The notes under the pieces were generated by a model. The model had not been told where the DNA came from and made no database searches. It was given only the letters and a program-made list of their open reading frames with translations. Both the position numbers and the translations under genes were made by a program. Positions 1 through 7,030 of a stretch of DNA of 64,000 nucleotides are shown piece by piece; the first letter of the stretch is position 1, and each line of letters starts with the position of its first letter. The DNA is from Clostridia bacterium (GTDB lineage Bacteria > Bacillota > Clostridia > Oscillospirales > Acutalibacteraceae), in contig JAFQIG010000010.1 of NCBI GenBank assembly GCA_017397655.1, positions 62,001-126,000 of the forward strand, read 5' to 3'.

Positions 1-732
1 ATAGCCGTTTGCGATAGGCGTTACCGACTGAACATATATCGTAACGTCGGGCGAAAGCTCCAATATCTTATCAAAGGTTTTGTTGATATTACTCTGCCAT
101 ACTTCGGTAGCCGATCCTGAAAAATCATTCATACCGAGCATAATAAAGACTTTCTCAGCACCGCTTTTTTTGATTCCCTCGGGAACGGTAACTTTTTGAC
201 CCTTGTATGTGGGGTGAATGGCATAAGAATTGGAAAGGGATGATGCCGCCGAATAATAGTTAAGTGATCCGGCACACAAGAATTGAGCTTCACCGAGAAA
301 CTCGTTGCCCTTGTTGCGTTCGGATACGGCTCTGTTTTTAAGACCGAGCGTTACGCTGTCGCCGACAAAAACGGCATCGTTAAAAAAGTCGGGTGACGGC
401 TTATCGGGTCGTGACAGCGTCAGCATATCCCTCAGATCATCAAGAAGATTTGTATCAATGCGGAACGGATTGTCCGTCGCAGTTGTTCCGGTCTGAGTTT
501 CGGCAGAGGAAACTTCCTCATCTGTATGAGCTTCGGTTTCGATTTTTTCGGTTGTTTCCGTTTCGGTCTCAACAGGCGGATTCGTGGTGGTTTCGGTAGT
601 GGTTTCTGCCGTGGTCGGAACAACGGTTGTTTCTGTTTCGGAAGTAACTGTATTATCAATTCTGTTTATATTACAAGCACTGAACAGTACTGATACTGCA
701 AGTGCGGTTACAGCAAGTTTTGCTATCTTCAA
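1..732 (-). CDS. SGNH/GDSL-family hydrolase lipoprotein (3' end cut by window edge)
   Basis: Read on the minus strand from a TTG at 730-732, preceded by an AAGGTG ribosome-binding sequence; the frame stays open to base 1, so 244 codons are visible and the C-terminus is missing. Residues 1-20 form a lipoprotein signal ending LFSAC, with Cys20 the likely lipidated residue. Residues about 30-80 are a Thr/Glu-rich, low-complexity linker typical of a wall-spanning spacer. A catalytic domain follows: VFVGDSVTLG carries the SGNH block I Ser (Ser126), and LGMNDF further on is block III (G-x-N-D). The block V Asp-His would lie beyond the window. Family members are esterases or acetylesterases acting on polysaccharide or envelope substrates; the substrate here cannot be told. 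A sigma-A-type promoter lies just upstream. Confidence 0.85.
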   Translation of the reverse strand, partial: MKIAKLAVTALAVSVLFSACNINRIDNTVTSETETTVVPTTAETTTETTTNPPVETETETTEKIETEAHTDEEVSSAETQTGTTATDNPFRIDTNLLDDLRDMLTLSRPDKPSPDFFNDAVFVGDSVTLGLKNRAVSERNKGNEFLGEAQFLCAGSLNYYSAASSLSNSYAIHPTYKGQKVTVPEGIKKSGAEKVFIMLGMNDFSGSATEVWQSNINKTFDKILELSPDVTIYVQSVTPIANGY

Positions 733-765
733 AGTATACACCTTACTTTATTCATAGTATATTGG

Positions 766-794
766 ATTATATCACTTTTATTTTGTGTTTTCAA
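766..794 (-). promoter_or_regulatory. Sigma-A-type promoter of the SGNH lipoprotein gene
   Basis: On the minus strand TTGAAA (789-794) and TATAAT (766-771) are separated by exactly 17 bases, about 34 bases upstream of the TTG start at 732. Near-consensus hexamers and correct spacing make this a strong call. Confidence 0.75.
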
Positions 795-888
795 CAAAAA
801 TCAACAAAAAACAGACTGTCAAAATGACGAAATAAAACTAAAGTTTTTTGCATTTTTGGACAAAACCGATCAACGCATAATAAATGTA

Positions 889-917
889 TTGATTTTGTAA
901 ACCCTATATGATATTAT
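889..917 (+). promoter_or_regulatory. Sigma-A-type promoter upstream of rph
   Basis: TTGATT (889-894) and TATTAT (912-917) with a 17-base spacer, about 40 bases before the rph start. It is divergent from the lipoprotein promoter and probably drives the rph-hprK-glk-murB-rapZ run, as no other clear promoter is visible before pfkA. Confidence 0.65.
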
Positions 918-956
918 TATGCTAATATAGTTTTGGTATTTTAAGGAGTGGGTGAA

Positions 957-1667
957 TTGAGAGAAGATGGAAGACGTCCCGACGAGCTGAGAGAGATAAC
1001 GCTTATACCCGATTTTACACAGACAAACGGCGGTTCGGTTCTTATCAACTGGGGCAAAACGCGGGTTTTGTGCACGGCACTTCTTGAAAGCGGAACAATG
1101 CCTTTTCTGACAGGAACGGGCAAGGGATGGCTTACGGCAGAGTATGCGATGCTTCCGTCATCGACCGGTCAGCGCAAAAAGCGTGAAACATCAAAGCCTG
1201 ACGGACGTTCAACTGAGATAAAACGCCTTATCGGCAGAAGCCTGCGCTGTGCAATAGATTACGAAAAGCTTGGTGAAAACACGATCTGGATCGACTGCGA
1301 CGTTCTGTCGGCTGACGGCGGTACGCGTACGGCATCGATTACGGGCGCTTACATAGCACTTCGTCTCGGAATCAACAAATGGCTCAAAGAAGGTAAGCTT
1401 GCCGTTGATCCCGTAATCCATCAGGTGGCGGCGGTATCCGTCGGTATAGTTGATGATGTTCCTGTGCTTGATCTTTGTTATAAGGAGGATTCCGCGGCAC
1501 AGGTGGATATGAATATCGTTATGAACGAATCGGGTGAGTTTATCGAATTGCAGGGTACGGGTGAGGGCAGAGCCTTCCGCGATGACGAGCTTTCTCAGCT
1601 TATCTCGCTCGGCAAATCCGGTATATCTGAGCTTATGAAGCTGCAGAACGGTTGCATCGGTGAGTAG
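957..1667 (+). CDS. rph: Ribonuclease PH
   Basis: Phosphorolytic 3'-5' exoribonuclease that trims tRNA 3' ends. The TTG at 957 is chosen because it lies 8 bases after AAGGAG (943-948) and gives the family-typical N-terminus MREDGRRPDELREI; the in-frame GTG at 948 overlaps the SD itself. The 236-residue product matches the usual RNase PH length. Diagnostic segments are visible: RSTEIKRLIGRSLR in the first third and DCDVLSADGGTRTASITGAY in the middle (phosphate and RNA binding region), and a C-terminal part with AFRDDELSQLI. It is first in a plus-strand run, and its stop lies one base before the next start. In many Firmicutes rph is followed by an rdgB-type pyrophosphatase; here it is not. Confidence 0.95.
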   Translation: MREDGRRPDELREITLIPDFTQTNGGSVLINWGKTRVLCTALLESGTMPFLTGTGKGWLTAEYAMLPSSTGQRKKRETSKPDGRSTEIKRLIGRSLRCAIDYEKLGENTIWIDCDVLSADGGTRTASITGAYIALRLGINKWLKEGKLAVDPVIHQVAAVSVGIVDDVPVLDLCYKEDSAAQVDMNIVMNESGEFIELQGTGEGRAFRDDELSQLISLGKSGISELMKLQNGCIGE

Positions 1668-1668
1668 T

Positions 1669-2319
1669 ATGAAAGACATTGTTATTTTCGGATGCGGCGG
1701 ACTCGGACGTGAGGTTTTGTTTCAGTTACAGGAACAGAACAAAATATCTGCAGAGTATAATATACTCGGATTTTGTGATGATAATGCATCACTTCACGGC
1801 AAAAGTCTTTCGGACTATCCCGTGCTCGGCGGCAGTGAATATCTGTTGAATTATGATTCACCGCTGTGCGTTGTTATTGCTGTCGGAAAGCCGCATATCA
1901 GACGGCTTATATACAATAAGATTTCAGAAAACAAAAATATCTGCTTCCCCACGGTTACGGCTCCCGGAGCGGTATGCTCTGACAGGGTAAAGATCGGCAA
2001 AGGTTGTATTATCGGTTTTTTCTCGTGTATGACCGTTGATATAGAGATAGGTGATTTTGCGCTTATCAGCAATCATTGCAACGTAGGGCACGATGCAGTA
2101 CTCGGCGACTTCGTAACGCTTTATCCTGCCGTACACGTGTCGGGCAATGTGCATATCGGTACAGAGTGTGAAATCGGTGTCGGAAGCAATATTATACAGG
2201 GTCTGAGCTTGGGGGACAGAACGGTTATCGGAGCGGGTGCTGCGGTAGTGAGTGATATCGAAGGCGACTGTACGGCTGTCGGAGTCCCTGCACGTGTGAT
2301 CAGGCAAAACAGGATTTGA
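1669..2319 (+). CDS. NeuD/PglD-like sugar O- or N-acyltransferase (left-handed beta-helix)
   Basis: 216 residues from the ATG at 1669, which has GGTGAG four bases upstream; an in-frame GTG at 1660 has no SD. The N-terminus KDIVIFGCGGLGREV is a Rossmann-like nucleotide-sugar binding motif, followed by a PglD-type N-terminal domain (to about residue 95). The C-terminal half has hexapeptide repeats (IGKGCIIG, IGDFALIS, VSGNVHIGTECEIGVGSNI) ending VGVPARVIRQ. The family (NeuD, PglD, PerB type) transfers acetyl groups from acetyl-CoA to sugars or nucleotide sugars. No sialic-acid, bacillosamine or capsule genes are nearby, so the substrate is unknown. It sits between rph and hprK with spacings of 1 and 10 bases, probably co-transcribed. 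Confidence 0.82.
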   Translation: MKDIVIFGCGGLGREVLFQLQEQNKISAEYNILGFCDDNASLHGKSLSDYPVLGGSEYLLNYDSPLCVVIAVGKPHIRRLIYNKISENKNICFPTVTAPGAVCSDRVKIGKGCIIGFFSCMTVDIEIGDFALISNHCNVGHDAVLGDFVTLYPAVHVSGNVHIGTECEIGVGSNIIQGLSLGDRTVIGAGAAVVSDIEGDCTAVGVPARVIRQNRI

Positions 2320-2329
2320 GGTGACAAGA

Positions 2330-3298
2330 GTGCAAAGTCAATATTCCGTTTCGTTAAAGAAACTGATCGAGGATATAAAGCTTGATGTGGTATATACTCC
2401 GTGTGAGACGGAAAATCTTTATATCACATCAAAGGAAGTTAACCGTCCCGGGCTGATATTTATGGGATATGATGAATATTTTGACAGCTCAAGAGTCAAT
2501 TTTCTCGGACTTAACGAGGTTGAATATCTTAACAGTCTTCCGTCGGGAGAATGTTATGAAAAGATGGAGCTGCTTTTCAAAAAGCAACCTTCGCTCGTAA
2601 TCATAACAAGGGATCTCAGATGTCCCGACGGTATGCTGACGCTTGCCGACAAATATTCGGTTCCCGTTCTCAGGTCATCGGTAGCGACATCGGGATGTAT
2701 GTCGCAGCTTATATCGTATCTCAGCGTAGAGCTTGCCGAGCGCATAACGCGACACGGTGTTATGGTAGAGGTATACGGCGAGGGTGTGCTGATACTCGGT
2801 GACAGCGGAGTAGGCAAGAGCGAAACCGCACTTGAACTTATAAAAAGAGGCCACCGTCTGATAGCGGACGATGCTGTCGAGATCAGAAAGGTATCTTCGA
2901 CAACTCTTTTAGGTTCTGCACCCAGCAATATCAGGCATTTTATCGAGCTTCGCGGCGTAGGAATTATTAATGCCCGAAGAATTTTCGGTATGGGTGCTAT
3001 CAAGCTTACCGAAAAGATCGATATGATCGTACAGCTTGAACAATGGGACAAGGACAAGGTTTACGAAAGACTCGGACTTGATGACGAGTACGTCGAGATT
3101 CTCGGAAACAAGGTTCCCGTTACGGTCGTTCCCGTAAGACCCGGTCGAAACCTTTCCATTATTATTGAAGCGGCGGCAATGAACAACAGACAGCGAAAGC
3201 TCGGATACAACGCCGCAAAAGAGCTTTTGCACAATCTCGGAATGACTGATGAAGAATTTATGCCCAAAGAAAGAGAACTTGAGCTTTGGCATGACTAA
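2330..3298 (+). CDS. hprK: HPr kinase/phosphorylase
   Basis: Phosphorylates and dephosphorylates Ser46 of HPr, the switch for carbon catabolite control in Firmicutes. The GTG at 2330 is preferred over the one at 2321 because the SD GAGGTG (2318-2323) overlaps the latter; this gives 322 residues starting MQSQYSVSLKKL. Visible are the candidate catalytic His at about residue 142 (RHGVMVEV), Walker A GDSGVGKS at about 157-164, the Asp pair in IADDAVEI, and the HprK signature IELRGVGIIN at about 205-214. It is followed 22 bases later by a glucokinase gene, so sugar sensing and sugar phosphorylation are encoded together. Neither ptsH (HPr) nor ccpA is in the window. Confidence 0.96.
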   Translation: MQSQYSVSLKKLIEDIKLDVVYTPCETENLYITSKEVNRPGLIFMGYDEYFDSSRVNFLGLNEVEYLNSLPSGECYEKMELLFKKQPSLVIITRDLRCPDGMLTLADKYSVPVLRSSVATSGCMSQLISYLSVELAERITRHGVMVEVYGEGVLILGDSGVGKSETALELIKRGHRLIADDAVEIRKVSSTTLLGSAPSNIRHFIELRGVGIINARRIFGMGAIKLTEKIDMIVQLEQWDKDKVYERLGLDDEYVEILGNKVPVTVVPVRPGRNLSIIIEAAAMNNRQRKLGYNAAKELLHNLGMTDEEFMPKERELELWHD

Positions 3299-3320
3299 TA
3301 AATTTTTGGAGGTAAAAAAT

Positions 3321-4271
3321 ATGTATAGAATCGGTGTGGATCTCGGTGGAACAAACATCGCAGTAGGTGTTATCAACGATAAGCTGGAAATTATCGGCAG
3401 AGGCAATATGAAAACAAATCTGCCCAGAGCCGCAGAACCTATCTTTGATGACATTGCACAGGCTTGCAAGATGGCGGTTGAGGATGCGGGAATCTCTTTT
3501 GATGAGGTTTCCTCCATCGGTGTCGGTGCTCCCGGTACGATCAACAAGGATACGGGAATGATCGAATTCTCAAACAACTTTGAATTTTACAATGTTCCTG
3601 CAAGAGACATGCTTCTTGAAAGACTTCCTTGCAAGAATATCTATCTTGATAACGATGCAAACTGTGCGGCACTCGGAGAGGCTGTTGCAGGTGCAGGCCA
3701 CGGTGTAAAGAACTTTGTCGCAATCACTCTCGGTACGGGTGTCGGAAGCGGTATCGTTATCGACGGCAAGCTTGTTACAGGTGTAAACTTTGCAGCAGGC
3801 GAAATGGGTCATATGGTTATCTGTATCGACGGCAAGAGATGCAGCTGCGGCAGAAGAGGCTGCTGGGAATCATATTCCTCCGCAACAGCTCTTATTGCAC
3901 AGACAAAGGACTCTATGAAGCACAATCCCGACAGCATTATGTGGGATCTTGCAAACAATTCCTATGAAAACGTAACAGGCAGAACAGCTTTTGATGCTAT
4001 GAGAAAAGGCGACAAAGCTGCGCAAAAAGTAGTTGATAAGTACATATACTATCTTACAATAGGTATTACAAACGTAATCAACATCTTCCAGCCTGAGATT
4101 GTATGTATCGGCGGTGGTGTAGGTCACGAAAAGGAGAATCTCCTTGTACCGCTTCGCAAGCAGGTCGAAAGAGAAAGATACAGCCTTCGTTCGTTGAAGC
4201 AGACAAAGATTGTTTCTGCAGAACTCGGCAACGATGCAGGTATCTTCGGTGCGGCACTTCTTGACGAATAA
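3321..4271 (+). CDS. glk: ROK-family glucokinase
   Basis: Predicted cytoplasmic ATP-dependent glucose kinase (ROK family). The ATG at 3321 follows a strong GGAGG and yields 316 residues starting MYRIGVDLGGTNIAVGV, where the DLGGT phosphate-binding loop should be. LDNDANCAALGEA carries the catalytic Asp and sugar-binding Asn; ITLGTGVGSGIV is the second phosphate loop; and the ROK zinc site is intact (His in EMGHM, then CSCGRRGCWES). Length and motifs match the Bacillus GlcK type. ROK family members can also be transcription regulators, but no DNA-binding N-terminal domain is present here. Codon use is biased towards codons of well-expressed genes. It is likely in the hprK operon. Confidence 0.93.
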   Translation: MYRIGVDLGGTNIAVGVINDKLEIIGRGNMKTNLPRAAEPIFDDIAQACKMAVEDAGISFDEVSSIGVGAPGTINKDTGMIEFSNNFEFYNVPARDMLLERLPCKNIYLDNDANCAALGEAVAGAGHGVKNFVAITLGTGVGSGIVIDGKLVTGVNFAAGEMGHMVICIDGKRCSCGRRGCWESYSSATALIAQTKDSMKHNPDSIMWDLANNSYENVTGRTAFDAMRKGDKAAQKVVDKYIYYLTIGITNVINIFQPEIVCIGGGVGHEKENLLVPLRKQVERERYSLRSLKQTKIVSAELGNDAGIFGAALLDE

Positions 4272-4301
4272 TATTTGAGCATTAGCTTTGGAGGTTATGG
4301 C

Positions 4302-5207
4302 GTGACGGCAATCGAAAGAATCAGAGATTTTGCGTTGTCAAACAAATGTGAGGTAAGGGAAAACGAGCCTTTGTGCGGATACACGACATTCAGAATCGGC
4401 GGTCCTGCACGTCTGATGCTGTTTCCCGAAACGCAGGAAATGTTTACGGCGATATTGAAGATTTGTAAAAGTGAGGGCGTTGCGCCGTTTATCCTCGGTA
4501 ACGGAAGCAATCTTTTGATATCCGATGCAGGTCTGTCGGGTGTTACGCTGTGTACGGAAAAGCTTGATTTTTGTAAGGTTGACGGAACCGTTATCGAGTG
4601 TGGTGCAGGACTGTTGCTGTCAAAGCTTTGTGTCACGGCACAGAAGAATTCTCTGTCGGGACTTGCCTTTGCATACGGGATTCCCGGTACTGTCGGTGGT
4701 GCCGTTTATATGAATGCCGGCGCATACGGAGGAGAGGTCAAGGATGTTATAACATCTTGTGTTGTTGCGGATATTAACGGTGATACATTTTCGCTGTCCG
4801 GTGACGAACTCGGATTTGAGTACAGAAACAGTGCCGTACAGAGAAAAGGTCTTATCGTTCTTTCTGCCGCATTTTCTCTTTCGGATGGTGATGCGGAACA
4901 GATCAGACAGGAAATGAACGAGACGATGGAGAAAAGGAAGAGCAAGCAGCCGCTTAATTTCCCGAGCGCAGGCTCTGCCTTCAAGCGTCCCGAGGGTTAC
5001 TTCGCAGGTGCTCTTATCGAGCAATGCGGTCTTAAGGGCTTTCATATAGGTGATGCCGAGGTCAGCGAAAAGCACGCAGGCTTCATTATTAATAAAGGAA
5101 AAGCTACGGCAAGGGATGTTATTGCTTTGTCGGAGCATATAAGGGAAATTGTTTTAAAAGAAACGGGCGTATTGCTCGAATCGGAAATAAAATATATTTC
5201 GGATTAA
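4302..5207 (+). CDS. murB: UDP-N-acetylenolpyruvoylglucosamine reductase
   Basis: FAD/NADPH enzyme making UDP-N-acetylmuramate in peptidoglycan synthesis. The GTG at 4302 is seven bases from GGAGG (4290-4294), giving 301 residues beginning MTAIERIRDFA; an upstream TTG at 4275 has no SD. Motifs are TTFRIGGPAR (FAD pyrophosphate binding), GNGSNLLISDAG, the family block GIPGTVGGAVYMNAGAYGGE, the catalytic Ser in PSAGSAFKRP, and the conserved Glu near the C-terminus (LESEIKYI). It lies between glk and rapZ, the usual location in Firmicutes (murB-rapZ-whiA). All catalytic positions are present. Confidence 0.96.
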   Translation: MTAIERIRDFALSNKCEVRENEPLCGYTTFRIGGPARLMLFPETQEMFTAILKICKSEGVAPFILGNGSNLLISDAGLSGVTLCTEKLDFCKVDGTVIECGAGLLLSKLCVTAQKNSLSGLAFAYGIPGTVGGAVYMNAGAYGGEVKDVITSCVVADINGDTFSLSGDELGFEYRNSAVQRKGLIVLSAAFSLSDGDAEQIRQEMNETMEKRKSKQPLNFPSAGSAFKRPEGYFAGALIEQCGLKGFHIGDAEVSEKHAGFIINKGKATARDVIALSEHIREIVLKETGVLLESEIKYISD

Positions 5208-5218
5208 CGGTGGTCTGA

Positions 5219-6076
5219 ATGGAACTGGTTTTAGTAACGGGTCTTTCCGGTGCCGGAAAGTCGATGGTTGTCGATGCGCTGGAGGATATAGGATTCTTTT
5301 GTGTTGATAATATGCCGCCGAGGCTCATTTCGACATTTATACAGCTTATACTCGGATCAAAGGAACAGCACGAAAAGATTGCGGTTGTAACGGATATCAG
5401 AGCAGGACTTTCGGCAGAAACGCTTTCTTCTTGTGTCAATGATATGAATTCTGCCGGTATTCAGTACAAAGTGTTGTTCATTACGGCAGAAAACGACGAG
5501 CTTCAGCGTCGATATAAGCTGACAAGGCGCAAGCATCCGCTTTCCGATAAGTGTAACGGAATGCTTATGGATGCGATCGAGCTTGAAAAGAAACAGCTTC
5601 GTCCTGCATTGGGAATTGCAGATTGCATCATTGATACTACTCATATGTCACCTAAGGAGTGCAAGGAACGGGTAGCGACGCTTTTTCTTGAAAACCCGTT
5701 AAGAAAGATGCACATCCATTGTATGTCCTTCGGTTTTAAGCACGGAGCACCTGCGGATGCCGATCTGATGTTTGATGTCAGATGTCTGCCGAATCCGTTC
5801 TACATAGAGGAGCTGCGTGAGCATACGGGACTGGAACCGCAGGTCAGAGATTATGTTATGAAGTGGGAAGAATCGGGAACACTTCTTGCAAAGCTGTATG
5901 ACCTTATTGACTATCTTGTTCCGCTTTATGAAAAAGAGGGCAAGACTCAGCTTGTTATTGCTATTGGATGCTCGGGGGGCAGACATCGTTCTGTCGTGTT
6001 TGCAGAGAGCATCAATGCGCATATGCTCAGCTGCGGATTGCTTTCCACAGTCAATCACAGGGATATAACCAAATGA
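5219..6076 (+). CDS. rapZ: RapZ/YvcJ nucleotide-binding adapter protein
   Basis: P-loop protein of the RapZ (YvcJ) family, 285 residues, ATG at 5219 after GGTGG. Walker A GLSGAGKS is at residues 8-15, then FFCVDNMPP, VTDIRAG (Walker B region), MSFGFKHGAPADADLMFDVR, and the C-terminal signature GCSGGRHRSV. In enterobacteria RapZ guides RNase E to GlmZ RNA and senses glucosamine-6-phosphate; in Bacillus YvcJ hydrolyses GTP and affects competence. The role in Clostridia is not settled. It follows murB by 11 bases. The usual next gene, yvcK, is missing; an intrinsic terminator lies there instead. Confidence 0.95.
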   Translation: MELVLVTGLSGAGKSMVVDALEDIGFFCVDNMPPRLISTFIQLILGSKEQHEKIAVVTDIRAGLSAETLSSCVNDMNSAGIQYKVLFITAENDELQRRYKLTRRKHPLSDKCNGMLMDAIELEKKQLRPALGIADCIIDTTHMSPKECKERVATLFLENPLRKMHIHCMSFGFKHGAPADADLMFDVRCLPNPFYIEELREHTGLEPQVRDYVMKWEESGTLLAKLYDLIDYLVPLYEKEGKTQLVIAIGCSGGRHRSVVFAESINAHMLSCGLLSTVNHRDITK

Positions 6077-6082
6077 TGATTT

Positions 6083-6106
6083 CTCCGTCGGCAACAGCTG
6101 TCGGAG
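6083..6106 (+). terminator. Intrinsic terminator or attenuator between rapZ and whiA
   Basis: CTCCG (6083-6087) pairs with CGGAG (6102-6106); the stem continues inward with one mismatch and further pairs around an AACA loop. A TTTTT run follows directly (6107-6111). It sits inside what is otherwise a continuous operon, so it may terminate only part of the transcripts. Confidence 0.6.
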
Positions 6107-6137
6107 TTTTTCAAATAAAGGAAAGGATGGACAGGCT

Positions 6138-7028
6138 ATGTCTTTTTCTACCGATGTCAAGGACGAATTGTTGGCGATAGACGATATGTCGGACTGTTGC
6201 ATACAGGCACAAAGCTACGGTATGCTTTTGTTTGCACGCAGCTTTTCGGTGTCCTCGGTTTCGTTTGCAACGGAAAATACGGCAACGAGCGAGAGATATT
6301 CACAATACATATGTGACATAATCGGAACACCGCCCGAAAAGTCGGATAATGACAGCAAAATGAATATTCTTTCGGTAAGAACATCGGCGGAAAGACGTGC
6401 GGTTCTTGACTATTTCGGTCATTCGCCAAAGGATTTTGCGCTAAGAATCAACCGTGCAAACATCAGCGGCGAGTGCTGTTTCGGGGCTTTTCTGCGCGGA
6501 GTGTTTTTGGCGTGCGGAAGCATCAGTTCACCCGAAAAGAACTATCATCTGGAGTTTGTCGTACCTTTTATGAAGCTGTCAGGTGACTTGTTCAGCTTTC
6601 TTGAGGAAATGGGATTGTCGCCCAAAAAGGTAATCAGAAAAGGATACCACGTAATCTACTTTAAAGACAGCGAAAACATCGAGGATCTGCTCACAGCGAT
6701 GGGAGCAACAAATTCAACAATATTGCTTATCAATGTGAAAATAAACAAGGATATACGCAATCACATTAACCGACGTGTTAATTTTGAAACAGCCAACATC
6801 GACCGTGCCGTAAAAGCAGGTATGGCACAGGCGGAAGCGATAAAAAAGATAGCGAAGCAAAAGGGACTTGATTCGTTGCCCGATAATCTTCGTGAGACAG
6901 CGCTTGTAAGACTTGAAAATCCCGAAGCAACTTTGTCAGAGCTTGAAGAGCTGATGGAGGGTAAGGTTTCACGGTCGGGAATAAATCACAGACTTAACAG
7001 GATTATGAAAATAGCAGAGGAATTATAG
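6138..7028 (+). CDS. whiA: WhiA-family DNA-binding protein
   Basis: 296 residues, ATG at 6138 after an AAAGGATGG SD. WhiA combines a degenerate LAGLIDADG homing-endonuclease fold (here including FLRGVFLACGSISSPEKNYHLEF and the following domain, residues about 90-190) with a C-terminal helix-turn-helix region (LSELEELMEGKVSRSGINHRLNR). It controls sporulation genes in Streptomyces and affects cell division and chromosome segregation in Bacillus. It is preceded by rapZ without yvcK and ends two bases before dnaE, suggesting translational coupling with dnaE. Confidence 0.95.
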   Translation: MSFSTDVKDELLAIDDMSDCCIQAQSYGMLLFARSFSVSSVSFATENTATSERYSQYICDIIGTPPEKSDNDSKMNILSVRTSAERRAVLDYFGHSPKDFALRINRANISGECCFGAFLRGVFLACGSISSPEKNYHLEFVVPFMKLSGDLFSFLEEMGLSPKKVIRKGYHVIYFKDSENIEDLLTAMGATNSTILLINVKINKDIRNHINRRVNFETANIDRAVKAGMAQAEAIKKIAKQKGLDSLPDNLRETALVRLENPEATLSELEELMEGKVSRSGINHRLNRIMKIAEEL

Positions 7029-7030
7029 AG

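Noticed and set aside
6077..6137. Remnant of yvcK between rapZ and whiA
   Set aside because: Only 61 bases are available and they form a terminator; no YvcK-like codons are visible.
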